A DNA stretch of 64,000 nucleotides from Desulfogranum marinum (lineage in GTDB: Bacteria; Desulfobacterota; Desulfobulbia; Desulfobulbales; Desulfobulbaceae). Positions 19,201 through 26,708 of this stretch are shown here, piece by piece; within the stretch, counting starts at the first letter, position 1, and every line of letters begins with the position of its first letter. The notes under the pieces were generated by a model. It had not been told where the DNA came from and did no database searches. It worked only from the letters and a program-made list of their open reading frames with translations. The stretch spans positions 1 to 64,000 of the forward strand of contig NZ_JAFFQD010000028.1 of the NCBI RefSeq assembly GCF_016918565.1, written 5' to 3'. The position numbers were made by a program, and so were the translations under genes.

Positions 19201-19293
19201 CCGGAAAGTGTGAGGGTACAGGACATATACACCATTGTACCTTATCCTTTTCTTTTTATGAAAAATTTTCTCCAGGATAGAGAGAGTATCCAT
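16207..19293 (-). CDS. PEP/pyruvate-binding (PPDK_N) protein with two receiver-like domains
   Basis: From the ATG at 19293 this is a 1028-residue protein (an in-frame start at 19344 is possible). Two receiver-like segments come first. One (about 65-180) has ILLVSSPYDAYIMEEDG, FDLVVTMPHLGGMDG and IPIVLLSHTNRD. The other (about 205-345) has VILLVEDSPVYRSRL, SDARFPRSGEL and LPLLMLSTDP. From about 470 on is the ATP-grasp PEP-synthase/PPDK N-terminal domain (GRGSMGGKARGIAFM, PISVRSSSMLEDAQ, LYFLQVRPIV). The phosphohistidine swivel and TIM-barrel PEP domains are absent, so it is not a complete PEP synthase. It may sense or phosphorylate a partner; function unknown. Confidence 0.75.
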   Translation of the reverse strand: MDTLSILEKIFHKKKRIRYNGVYVLYPHTFRCPMTGVQPYSRAFGYDPHFKIFHELMRYKVREILLVSSPYDAYIMEEDGSLASRIINEYFGHNLSQPPRITRVATSEEAMALLAEREFDLVVTMPHLGGMDGCTFSSQVKKQNRKIPIVLLSHTNRDVMIDPHGDSFSCIDNSYVWCCDSDVLLAIVKNVEDQQNVDFDTEKAMVRVILLVEDSPVYRSRLLPLLYKELVKQTQSVLGEGLNEQHRLLKMRARPKILTAATYEEALDIFYRYKPYVFAVMSDARFPRSGELQDDSGYRLLQEIREEKKDLPLLMLSTDPKNEAVVDEIPAVFVDKNAPDIEEQVHDFFLRYLGFGDFVFRLPDLTQVGRVSSLYEFEKKLREIPLESIRYHAEHNHFFNWVMARAEVALAARLHKHHFSQITDDEQLREDILSKVHALRKLRQQGVVTQFKRERFDPRITDFVRIGRGSMGGKARGIAFMSSILHHVEKNKTTLSAYTVKIPQTCVIANVGFDDFIHQNHLKPIDGEPDESIANRFLNADLPEWLLKDLKAYLKEVSFPISVRSSSMLEDAQFRPYAGLYSTFMLANTHPSFELRLSQLMDAVKLVYASTWFEAPRAFSHSIGQTQEDSMGVIIQQVVGCRQGDFYYPAISGVVQSYNYYPVGKMAAEEGIAHLALGFGKTVVEGESSLRVSPKYPEYLPQFSTVEDILKNSQRCFYALDCRQDSSLNRANSNLVRRQLSDAVTEYPVRLLCSTYNSQENRIRDTDIPGHKVLTFAPILKYDVYPLPELLAELVAVAREGMGCEVEVEFAVDLHQEPKKSELYFLQVRPIVTGMEKQQTRILPAERKRAIITSVRSLGHGVYEAIGDVVYVKPECFDRAATRKIAEEIGQFNRRLHKEQRSYLLIGPGRWGTADPWLGIPVQWHDISGVTAIIEVQDSSVNAEPSQGSHFFQNITSLDIPYLMVNSKQVAGADNDDKDNEHIDWEVLKQQELVIEGTYIRHVRFTQRFTLKVDGTTSEAIGFLEEET

Positions 19294-19596
19294 CCAAAAT
19301 ACAAACCTTGTATAATCACGACAAGACCTTCCTTGCCCAACCACAAATAAACTTTACATTTCAACCACATTGAAGGATAATATTTTTATAATCAACAACA
19401 ATTCTCAAACCGCTTTTCCATTGAGGAGGTGACCAATCGACAGAATTGCATGACCAGCCAGTTAACGCGTTATCACTCTCACGCCATATTTCCCGAGCAC
19501 CCCTGTTGCCGAGCTGCCGAAATGAATTACAAGGTCAGTGCATGGGAGTATGCACCGCACCTTTTGGTTACACCTGCAAACAAAAAAGGAGGGATT

Positions 19597-20808
19597 ATGA
19601 AGTTAACCGTTCTACACAAGGTCGGCATATTTACCCTGTCGATGCTCATTGCCACGTTTTCAATGGCCAATGCCAAGGAGGCGAAGAGCATTGATGAGCT
19701 TGTTGCCATGTTTGACGACAAGAAATGCGCTGAATGTCATGAGCAGATCTACAGCGAATGGCAGGCATCCTGGCATGCAAAAGCTATCAACTCATCGCTC
19801 AAAGGAATGCGAAATTTTATAGCTGTGGGGCTGGCCAAGGAATGGGACACCCCGCTGACCAAGGCGGAAGTCCTCAAGTGTCTCGACTGTCATGCTCCAG
19901 CTGTTAATTATGCATCCGAAGAACTGGCAGTAGAAATCGGCAACCTGATCGTCACTGCCTTTGAAAAAAAAGGATCTCCTGCAGGATCTCAAGCTGCTGA
20001 AGAGTTGGCCAAGCTCAATGTCGGCTGCTACTCCTGCCACAACATCAAGGCTACAAGCATTGCTCCCGGCCTCCGCGGGAAACCCGAAAAAGGTGTAATG
20101 TACGGCCCCAACGGAGAGGATGGGGATGACTTTCACGAGTCTATTGAATCTGTTGATATCTCGACATCCGCCTTTTGCATGCAGTGTCATGGTGTCTACC
20201 ATGCCCCGGATGGAGAAACCATCCAATGCAACACCCTTTCAGGAAGCTACCGGCACGGTTATCTCGCCGCCGGCGGCAGCAAGACCTGCCAGGAATGTCA
20301 CCTTAACAAGGGGCACCTTTTCCCCGGTGGCCATGACCTGGATACGGTAAAAGAAGGATTGGGCTTTAACCTCGAAATCGCCAAGTACAACCACCTTCCC
20401 GGCCAGATAGAAGGGGTGAAGAATCCGAAGGGATGGGTCCCCAGCGCGGTCATCACCGCCTTTGTTGAAAACAAGGCCGGCCACCGCATTCCTGACGGCT
20501 GACTGTGGTCAGGCAAAGTGGTCCTGGAAGTGACCGCAAAAGATACAGAAGACAACGAACTGTTCAAAAAAGAAAAAAAATGGTTTGAAATCGGGATTGA
20601 CCCGGACAAGGATATGCGCTACGGGGCATGGCAAATCAAAGAAATTATTGACCTGACCCTTCCCCCGCTACAAACCCAGCGCGAGCAGTACCTGGTTCAT
20701 TTTGATACGGATACGGATGAAGTCACCATCAATGCAAAGCTTTGGTACTTTATTAGAGGCGGCAAGGGTGAAATTGTGTATGAGGAGACGCGGACCCTTG
20801 AGTATTAA
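19597..20808 (+). CDS. Pentaheme c-type cytochrome with in-frame UGA (candidate selenoprotein)
   Basis: The ATG at 19597 follows AGGAGGG and opens with a signal peptide (VGIFTLSMLIATFSMANA). Five CxxCH heme sites occur at residues 44-48, 95-99, 144-148, 194-198 and 231-235, in a cytochrome c554-like arrangement. The frame meets TGA at 20500-20502 (residue 302, in GHRIPDG-TGA-LWSGKVVLEV). It then continues without shift for 101 codons to TAA at 20806-20808 in protein-like sequence (EYLVHF-type beta segments). Selenocysteine insertion gives a 403-residue periplasmic protein. Recoding is inferred: no sel genes are in the window. Alternatives are a nonsense mutation or a sequencing error. A hairpin follows the UGA. 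The N-terminal extension to 19429 is not needed. Confidence 0.75.
20500..20537 (+). promoter_or_regulatory. Candidate bacterial SECIS hairpin after in-frame UGA
   Basis: Directly after the TGA, GTGGTCA (20505-20511) can pair with TGACCGC (20531-20537): seven base pairs, one a G-U wobble, starting two bases past the codon. The 19-base interior (GGCAAAGTGGTCCTGGAAG) can close by GG/CC and includes GU-containing loop bases. The placement fits bacterial SECIS elements, which begin at or just after UGA with an apical loop about 16-37 nt away. The apical stem is weak, so this is a candidate only. An alternative fold uses CAGG/CCTG (20510-20513 / 20523-20526). Confidence 0.5.
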
Positions 20809-20832
20809 CAAAACGTAGAAGGCTAAATCCTG

Positions 20833-20866
20833 CAGGTGAAAAAGAAGACCGTTTCTTTTTCACCTG
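20833..20866. terminator. Bidirectional terminator hairpin
   Basis: A perfect 14-base-pair stem (20833-20846 with 20853-20866) with a six-base loop has A-rich and T-rich runs within the stem on both sides. It lies between the cytochrome gene and the convergent mobA-like gene, whose stop codon (20860-20862) is inside the right arm. It can serve transcripts from either side. Confidence 0.85.
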
Positions 20867-21828
20867 TGTCTTGCAAGGTCACTTGGCGTGTTTATGTTGC
20901 GCCAACATCTGCGAAGCGACGCAGGCGGCTGATCAATAAACACCCCAGGCACCCCCTGTAATCGATTGATGCGCAACGAACCTGCTGCCACAATATCCTC
21001 CACAGCCTTTCGGCAACGATAGTCATAGTAAGCAAGCAGCGGCTCAACCCTTCCATTCCCCTCAAGATCGGCTAACACTGCATGCCGGCCAATCCTCCGC
21101 CGACTCAGCAACCATTGCAAAGCTTGTTCGTTCATCTCCGGCAGGTCGCAGGCAACAATCAGCCATGACACCTCAGGTTGGTACCGTAAGGCAGCGAGTA
21201 TCCCGGCAATAGGCCCAGCAAGCCCTTCTACATCGGCGATCTGATCCAGTTCCGCCAAAGAATCAGGCAACTCCCCTGCCCCGGAGACGACCACCTTCTT
21301 GGTCTGGTTCTGCAACACTTCCACTGTCCGCTCCAGCCAGGTTTTCCCCTGATGACGGATGAGGTGCTTTGCCCGCCCCATACGACGACTCTTGCCGCCT
21401 ACCAAAACGCACCCCCAGACAGGAGCATCCAACCACCGGCGACGTAACCACTCGACAACCTTGTCAGTGACACTGCCATTGGCAAGCTCACGATGATCAA
21501 AAGTGAACAACTGCTCAGTATTGCCTCTGCAAGTGTCATTCAACCACAGGTGATGAAATGAGACCGGTAACTCACTCTCCACCAACACAGCATCATACTG
21601 CCGACACAATACATGCAATTGGTCGCAAACTTTTTCTGTTACCGGAGCCTGCAACTTGAACACTGCACAGGAGAGATGCAGAGCCTCACATTTTGCCGTT
21701 ACTCCAGCAATAAAAGCTCTCCGGTGGGCAGTCTCTCCACCACAGATTCCCAACAGTGGTAAGGCTTCCAACGGCAGCAACCCGGTAGGTGCCGGTTCCT
21801 TTTCCCGCACTATCGAAACAACCTCCAA
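20860..21828 (-). CDS. MobA-like molybdenum cofactor nucleotidyltransferase with extra N-terminal part
   Basis: Residues about 139-322 form a MobA/MocA-type nucleotidyltransferase: the G-loop VLVGGKSRRMGRAKHL starts at 141, followed by VEGLAGPIAGILAAL and the metal-binding CDLPEM. It would attach GMP or CMP to molybdopterin. Residues 1-135 are unusual: they resemble a MobB-like fold in order (PLLGICGGETAHRRAFIAG) but lack a P-loop GKT, so any GTPase function is doubtful. The start overlaps mqnD by 19 bases, implying a shared transcript with the menaquinone genes. The gene ends in the terminator hairpin at 20833-20866. Confidence 0.75.
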   Translation of the reverse strand: MEVVSIVREKEPAPTGLLPLEALPLLGICGGETAHRRAFIAGVTAKCEALHLSCAVFKLQAPVTEKVCDQLHVLCRQYDAVLVESELPVSFHHLWLNDTCRGNTEQLFTFDHRELANGSVTDKVVEWLRRRWLDAPVWGCVLVGGKSRRMGRAKHLIRHQGKTWLERTVEVLQNQTKKVVVSGAGELPDSLAELDQIADVEGLAGPIAGILAALRYQPEVSWLIVACDLPEMNEQALQWLLSRRRIGRHAVLADLEGNGRVEPLLAYYDYRCRKAVEDIVAAGSLRINRLQGVPGVFIDQPPASLRRCWRNINTPSDLARHR

Positions 21829-22664
21829 TTCCCTGATTGGGGTTGCTCGAAAACCCCTGCCTCTACACCTTTACGGAGCAATGCTTCAACTGCGGCAACG
21901 CCTTCGTTGCCAAGATCAAGCGAAAACTCATTGACGTATAAATCAATATGACTGCGAACAACATCGTCTTCCAATTCCTGGGAATGCTGCTTGATATATT
22001 GACTGCAGGCATCGGGGTTTGCCATGCTCCAGCGAAGACTGGCAGCTATAGCCTGATCAAGTTCAGCAACCACCTCATTTGTCAATGACCTTTTAGCAGC
22101 AATACACCCAAGAGGGATGGGTAAACCGGTGGTATCCTCCCACCATTCGCCAAGATCCTGCACGCACTCCAGTCCTTGCTGCTGGTAGGTAAACCGACTC
22201 TCATGAATAATGACACCGGCATCTACAGCTCCTGCCGCAACAGCGGTGATGATCTCTTCAAAGCGCATCACTTCCAGATTGGTCACTTTGGGCGAAAAGA
22301 GCTGCAGCAGCATGGCAGCAGTGGTGTAACGCCCGGGAATGGCTATCCGCCAGTCTTTAATATGTGCAGGTTTCGGCTGAGACCCGGTAATAAGCAGAGG
22401 CCCACAACCACGCCCCAGTGCTGATCCGGCATGCAACAAGGCATACTCTTCCAGCACATGGCCCAAGGCATGAAATGAAAGTTTGGTAACATCCAGCCTC
22501 CCTGCCATGGCCCACTTATTTAGCGTCTCCACATCATCAAGAACAGGTGCAGCTATCTCCACCTGCTGTAACGGTACTTTATCGTGTACCAAACCATAAA
22601 AAATATAGGTATCATTAGGACATGGAGAATAGCCCAGGGTAAGCGGCTTATCGTTGTTCATCAA
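21810..22664 (-). CDS. mqnD: 1,4-dihydroxy-6-naphthoate synthase
   Basis: This 284-residue protein belongs to the MqnD/MqnA periplasmic-binding-like family. The N-terminus LGYSPCPNDTYIFYGLVHDK is the family hallmark, with LDDVETLNKWAMAG, VTKLSFHALGHVL and IPGRYTTAAMLL following. It converts cyclic dehypoxanthinylfutalosine to 1,4-dihydroxy-6-naphthoate in the futalosine route to menaquinone. The start overlaps the end of mqnB by 17 bases. MqnA and MqnC genes are not in the window. Confidence 0.92.
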   Translation of the reverse strand: MMNNDKPLTLGYSPCPNDTYIFYGLVHDKVPLQQVEIAAPVLDDVETLNKWAMAGRLDVTKLSFHALGHVLEEYALLHAGSALGRGCGPLLITGSQPKPAHIKDWRIAIPGRYTTAAMLLQLFSPKVTNLEVMRFEEIITAVAAGAVDAGVIIHESRFTYQQQGLECVQDLGEWWEDTTGLPIPLGCIAAKRSLTNEVVAELDQAIAASLRWSMANPDACSQYIKQHSQELEDDVVRSHIDLYVNEFSLDLGNEGVAAVEALLRKGVEAGVFEQPQSGNWRLFR

Positions 22665-23313
22665 GCATTCCTCTCAGTACCATGGCTGCGGCCTCAGCGC
22701 ATTTATCTGCAGCCGGCTTAATTTGCCAGTTTTCGCGGTTTCGATCCTCCACCAGGTTTGATATACAGCGCAGTTCAACCAGCGGCACGGCAAATTCCTC
22801 ACAAACCCTGGCAGCGGCGGCTCCTTCCATATTTTCACACAACCCCTGATGGAGGTTGCCAAGCATCGTCCCCCGTCGTTCGGTTGCACTTACACCGTTA
22901 ACCGTCACAAAATTACCCACTTTATACACTATCTCATGTTCATCCAAAATATCACACGCCTGCCGTAACAAGGATTGATCGAGTTCAAAGGTATATTTGC
23001 CCCCCAGCCCTTCCCCTGGCAAAGGTTCAATTCGATCATCAAAACAGATGCCTAAATCTCCTAAAATTTCGTGCTTGGCCAGACAGAGATCCAGCAGTCC
23101 CACCCCATTTTGCCGCCCCAGATAGGCACCGCCAATGCCGATATTCAGCACACAGCTCACCTTACGGGGAAAGGTTGCCAGAAAAGAGGCCAGTCGGGTA
23201 GCTGTTTCAACCGGCCCAATTCCGGTAACAAAAGTTGTCACCTTCTCGTTCTCGCCGTACTGACGACAAAAAGCCGCCATCTCAAAATCAGTGGCGGCAG
23301 TCACAATATTCAT
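22648..23313 (-). CDS. mqnB: Futalosine hydrolase
   Basis: This 221-residue nucleoside phosphorylase-like protein has TGIGPVETATRLASFL, LNIGIGGAYLG, VNGVSATERRG and CENMEGAAAARVCEEF; the last block is the catalytic region of MTA/SAH nucleosidase relatives. Coupled with mqnD it is best called futalosine hydrolase, which releases hypoxanthine to give dehypoxanthinyl futalosine. GAGGA about six bases before the ATG supports the start. First gene of the mqnB-mqnD-mobA-like set, divergent from queA. Confidence 0.9.
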   Translation of the reverse strand: MNIVTAATDFEMAAFCRQYGENEKVTTFVTGIGPVETATRLASFLATFPRKVSCVLNIGIGGAYLGRQNGVGLLDLCLAKHEILGDLGICFDDRIEPLPGEGLGGKYTFELDQSLLRQACDILDEHEIVYKVGNFVTVNGVSATERRGTMLGNLHQGLCENMEGAAAARVCEEFAVPLVELRCISNLVEDRNRENWQIKPAADKCAEAAAMVLRGMLDEQR

Positions 23314-23498
23314 AATATATCCTCAGCAAAAAGGGCTAAGACGACACAAGACTTTCCAGACAATATAGAGTAGATTAGCGTGCTCTGCATTTTGAGAGCA
23401 GGTTACAGATTTTAGACATAATAAATCAAAGAGTTAGCGACCCTGTGGTAGTTACACTCCAACAACATTACCCATTACTCTTTACCCTTATCTATTCC

Positions 23499-24605
23499 AT
23501 GCCAGACAAGTCGTACAGGTTAAGTGATTATGATTATCACCTGCCCCAGGAAAACATTGCCCAGCACCCTGCCCACAAACGTGACCATAGCCGCCTTCTT
23601 GTGGTCGACAAAACAGGCGACATGCTGGAGCACCGAAAGTTCACAGACATCATAGACTACCTCCGTCCCGGCGACCTGATTGTCGTCAACGACACCAAGG
23701 TCTTTCCGGCACGTATACTCGGCAAAAAAATCACAGGTGGACGGGTTGAGCTGTTCCTCCTGGAGTTTCCGCGCCAATTATCCCCTTGTCCAGAGGGGGA
23801 AGGGTGGCATGAGGCCACGGCAATAGCCCTTCTTAAAAGTTCCAAACGCCCCAAACCCGGCGTTACACTCCACTTCAGCCCAACGCTCACGGCAGCAGTT
23901 GAAAGTTACCAGGAGGACGGCAAAGCAAATGTGCGGCTGCATTATCGCCTCACCGCGTCCACCACAGACCTGGAATCGGTCCTGGAAGCCCATGGCCAAG
24001 TGCCGCTACCGCCTTACATCAGTCGCAGTCAGGGTAGCACAAGGGAAGACTCCAAGCGCTACCAAACGACCTATGCAAAGCACACGGGCTCGGTTGCTGC
24101 TCCAACCGCAGGACTCCACTTCAGCTCCGAAGTACTCACCCTGCTTCAGCAAAAAGGTGTTGTAGTCGAACATATAACCCTGCATGTTGGGTACGGCACC
24201 TTTGCACCGGTACGAACCGACGATATCCGCGACCATATCATTCATAGAGAATATATTTCCATATCTCCAACAACAGCGGCAGCTGTTAACAGAACAAAAA
24301 AAAATGGCGGGAGGATATGGGCAGTAGGAACAACAAGTGTACGCACACTGGAGTATGCAACCGATGAACAAGGAGAGGTACAACCCATTGATGGTGTGTG
24401 CGATCTTTTTATCTATCCAGGATACAGGTTTCGCACGGTGGACAACCTGATCACCAATTTCCACCTCCCCCAATCCTCTCTCCTGTTTTTGGTTTCAGCA
24501 CTAGCAGGCAGGGAACGGATGCTGCACGCATACAATCATGCGGTAGAGCAAGGTTATCGTTTTTTCTCCTATGGCGATGCAATGGCTATTATAACCAAAG
24601 AGTAG
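23499..24605 (+). CDS. queA: tRNA preQ1(34) S-adenosylmethionine ribosyltransferase-isomerase
   Basis: The 368-residue protein from ATG at 23499 has the QueA signatures: YHLPQENIAQHPAHKRDHSR near the start, VVNDTKVFPARI, GQVPLPPYI, YAKHTGSVAAPTAGLHF, HVGYGTFAPVR and NLITNFHLPQSSLLFLVSAL. It makes epoxyqueuosine in tRNA anticodons. An in-frame extension to 23445 gives 18 non-conserved residues and is rejected. The gene stands alone; a hairpin lies 45 bases downstream. Confidence 0.95.
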   Translation: MPDKSYRLSDYDYHLPQENIAQHPAHKRDHSRLLVVDKTGDMLEHRKFTDIIDYLRPGDLIVVNDTKVFPARILGKKITGGRVELFLLEFPRQLSPCPEGEGWHEATAIALLKSSKRPKPGVTLHFSPTLTAAVESYQEDGKANVRLHYRLTASTTDLESVLEAHGQVPLPPYISRSQGSTREDSKRYQTTYAKHTGSVAAPTAGLHFSSEVLTLLQQKGVVVEHITLHVGYGTFAPVRTDDIRDHIIHREYISISPTTAAAVNRTKKNGGRIWAVGTTSVRTLEYATDEQGEVQPIDGVCDLFIYPGYRFRTVDNLITNFHLPQSSLLFLVSALAGRERMLHAYNHAVEQGYRFFSYGDAMAIITKE

Positions 24606-24650
24606 TGTCCCGGCAACGCTGCTCTGTTGTATCTTGCGTGCCCTTTTCCG

Positions 24651-24717
24651 CATCAGCTTTGCCAGGCCATGTGCCCCATAGAGACACTATGCGACACATA
24701 ACCCGGCAAGGCTGATG
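24651..24717. repeat. Long stacked hairpin after queA
   Basis: Arms 24651-24663 and 24705-24717 pair over 12 of 13 positions (CATCAGC/GCTGATG plus TTGCC/GGCAA). The interior adds ATGTG/CACAT and CATAG/CTATG stems around an AGACA loop. No T-tract follows the stem, so it is not a classic terminator. It could end or stabilise the queA transcript, or be a copy of a dispersed palindromic element. Confidence 0.7.
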
Positions 24718-24784
24718 TAAAAAATTACAACGCAATATTCCAACATTTCATCGTTGTCGTGACACTAGTTTTTTTGTCGTTGGA

Positions 24785-25438
24785 TTATCCGTTTTGGAGC
24801 TTGGTTATAAACTGATCAGCTTCGCGGATAGATGTTTCCATCTCACGGACAAGCCGGGCAACATCTTTTTCCAGGCTAACCAGTTCTCCCTGGAGAGCAG
24901 CTATAGCACGGGCGTTGAGATTATGTTTCAGGTACAGGACCTGGTCATGAAACACAATCAGCACAGGCTGAATCTTTTCTTCCGCCCGTTTCATTGCACT
25001 TATCAACCGCTTATACTGCACCTGGGTTTGCTCAAGCTTTTGCTCACTGTCTCTTCGCAAGGCAGCACTTGAGTAAAGATCCAGTTCTTTTTCCCACTCA
25101 TCAAAGAGTGCATCTGCAACAGACTCTACACCGGCAATGCGATCATGGACCGCTTCCGCCTTTTTCTCACTCTTGTCATATTCTGCCTTAAGGACAGTAT
25201 ACTGTTCCTCAAGATCGCCACCTTTCACTTCAACTACACTGGAGAACTGTTCAAAAGCCGACTGAAACTGCTGTTTGGCTTCTTCCTGCGCGTCCCGAGC
25301 TTCACCCACCCGGTCCACCATGACATCTCGCTTGTGGACACCAAACTTTTCCAATGTATTATAATAGGTGGAAGAACAACCGGACAGGGATGCCAGCAAC
25401 GACAACAAGAATAAAGAAAGAATAAAAGAGCGAGTCAT
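24785..25438 (-). CDS. DUF2959 family lipoprotein
   Basis: This 217-residue lipoprotein has a signal ending in the lipobox LSGC (Cys21). It continues with YYNTLEKFGVHKRDVMVDRVGEARDAQEEAK, the conserved start of the DUF2959 family. The rest is long helices, probably coiled coil (VEVKGGDLEEQYTVLKAEYD, LVREMETSIREADQF). It is expected to be anchored in the outer or inner membrane facing the periplasm. Function is unknown. The FmdB-type gene lies 78 bases upstream on the same strand. Confidence 0.85.
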   Translation of the reverse strand: MTRSFILSLFLLSLLASLSGCSSTYYNTLEKFGVHKRDVMVDRVGEARDAQEEAKQQFQSAFEQFSSVVEVKGGDLEEQYTVLKAEYDKSEKKAEAVHDRIAGVESVADALFDEWEKELDLYSSAALRRDSEQKLEQTQVQYKRLISAMKRAEEKIQPVLIVFHDQVLYLKHNLNARAIAALQGELVSLEKDVARLVREMETSIREADQFITKLQNG

Positions 25439-25516
25439 TGTTGATCTCCCATCAACTAGGCCTGGGACCTATTGGCCCCAGGCATATAGCTATATTGTAA
25501 ATCGGCGGCGTATTGC

Positions 25517-25816
25517 TCAGGAACTTGAAGTAGCAGCAGGACAGCTTTTACAGGATTCGCCTGTCTGGCAAGGTGCTGGGGTGGGGGTGGGGGTCTTGGC
25601 AGTGCCGGATGAGGCATTCTTACCAGCCCCTCCTGAAGTTTGACTGTATCCGTCAGCGTACCAGCCGCCACCTTTTAACTGGAAAGAACTCATTGAGATA
25701 AGTTTTTTCACAGGACCGCCACATTCTGGGCATATTTCTACAGGAGCATCGGCAATTCGCTGTTGCATTTCAAAGACTTTCTCGCACGCAGGACATTCAT
25801 ACTCGTAAACTGGCAT
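25517..25816 (-). CDS. FmdB-type zinc-ribbon protein
   Basis: From ATG at 25816, preceded by CCGAGGTAG, this is a 99-residue protein. The N-terminus MPVYEYECPACEKVFEMQQR and the second pair ICPECGGPVKKLISMSSFQLKGGGWYADGY define the FmdB/CxxC_CxxC_SSSS family, with two CxxC pairs binding zinc. The tail is rich in Thr, Pro and Ser and ends with CKSCPAA, another possible metal site. The family is named for a regulator of formamidase but its real function is unclear. The in-frame extension to 25912 lacks conserved sequence. Confidence 0.88.
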   Translation of the reverse strand: MPVYEYECPACEKVFEMQQRIADAPVEICPECGGPVKKLISMSSFQLKGGGWYADGYSQTSGGAGKNASSGTAKTPTPTPAPCQTGESCKSCPAATSSS

Positions 25817-26189
25817 TTTACTACCTCGGAAAAAATATTTTTCACTTCTGGTTAAAGTTAAAAGGATAGGGATAACGGGTCCAATAGTAATGTCTCCGCT
25901 GTTCTGTGTCAACCTTCACCGCCAGGATTCACGCAAAGGCATTTTTTTTACGAATCCTGCAAAACACAGCAATCTACCAAGATAGTGACATGTGTATAAT
26001 CAAACAGTTACACTAAAAAAGAACACATACACTGCATTTATAAAAAAGGCCTCCCTGAAAAGCAGTTTACAGCTTTTCCACAAATAGATTAAAAAAAATT
26101 GATTTGTCATTATACATGTTCTATTGTTGACCCTATTGTAATTTTCATATTGAATCAGAATATTTTCTTTTTATGCATAGGAGCAAATA
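25817..26189. other. Divergent intergenic region between fmdB-type gene and mucR
   Basis: This 373-base stretch is AT-rich and holds no supported gene. It must carry promoters for the diverging FmdB-type and MucR genes. MucR-type proteins commonly bind AT-rich DNA upstream of their own gene, so autoregulation is plausible. A small AAAAGC/GCTTTT hairpin lies near 26058-26077. I could not fix a -35/-10 pair with confidence. Confidence 0.4.
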
Positions 26190-26627
26190 ATGACTAAATC
26201 ACTGGTCGAGATGACTGCTGAAATCATTCAGTCCCAAATCAGCAGCACTGAGATGACTACAGATGAGGTCAAGGAAGCGTTAAAAGATACCTTTCAGACC
26301 TTAAAATCTCTTCAGGACATTGAAGCCGTCGGCGCTGAAATGCCGGCAGAGGAAAGCGGCCCGGTAATGGAGCCCAAAAAATCTATCCAAAAAAACAAAG
26401 TTGTTTGCCTTGAATGTGGTCAGGAATTTAAAATGCTCTCTCCCAAGCATCTTAAATCACATGGACTGACCGCAAAAGAATACAGAAAAAAATATGGCTT
26501 CTCAGCCCGGCAGCCACTGTGTGCCAAATCTCTTTCCGAAAGACGTTCCCAATCAGGAAAAGAACGCGGTCTTCCCCCGAATCTGCGCAAAGCAATCGAA
26601 GCCCGCACCAAAAAGAAAAGCAAATAA
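26190..26627 (+). CDS. MucR/Ros-type zinc-finger transcriptional regulator
   Basis: This 145-residue protein has an acidic helical N-terminus (oligomerisation region) and the Ros/MucR zinc finger. It has VVCLECGQEFKMLSPKHLKSHGLTAKEYRKKYGF in pieces: the Cys pair CLEC and the histidines of HLKSHG give a C2H2-type site. This is followed by a basic tail (KAIEARTKKKSK). MucR proteins are global H-NS-like regulators of surface polysaccharide and stress genes in Alphaproteobacteria; relatives occur in Desulfobacterota. AGGAG lies seven bases before the ATG. The AT-rich region upstream may be its own target. Confidence 0.9.
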   Translation: MTKSLVEMTAEIIQSQISSTEMTTDEVKEALKDTFQTLKSLQDIEAVGAEMPAEESGPVMEPKKSIQKNKVVCLECGQEFKMLSPKHLKSHGLTAKEYRKKYGFSARQPLCAKSLSERRSQSGKERGLPPNLRKAIEARTKKKSK

Positions 26628-26708
26628 GCTCCCTCCCGGTCTCTCCTTCTGTTCAGGAAGGAGAGATTGTAGCGCTCAAAACTCCATATTTTTTTTACAC
26701 AATACATC

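Noticed and set aside
19429-19596. N-terminal extension of the cytochrome
   Set aside because: It places 56 residues before a good signal peptide; the AGGAGGG site just before 19597 decides the start.
20518-20808. Separate small gene starting at GTG 20518
   Set aside because: It is in the same frame as the cytochrome, has no ribosome binding site, and continues its C-terminal domain; recoding or a stop mutation explains it better.
23445-23498. Longer queA start
   Set aside because: The 18 added residues are not conserved and lack a ribosome binding site; ATG at 23499 fits the family start.
26058-26077. Small hairpin in the mucR upstream region as terminator
   Set aside because: It has no T-run and does not follow a gene end.
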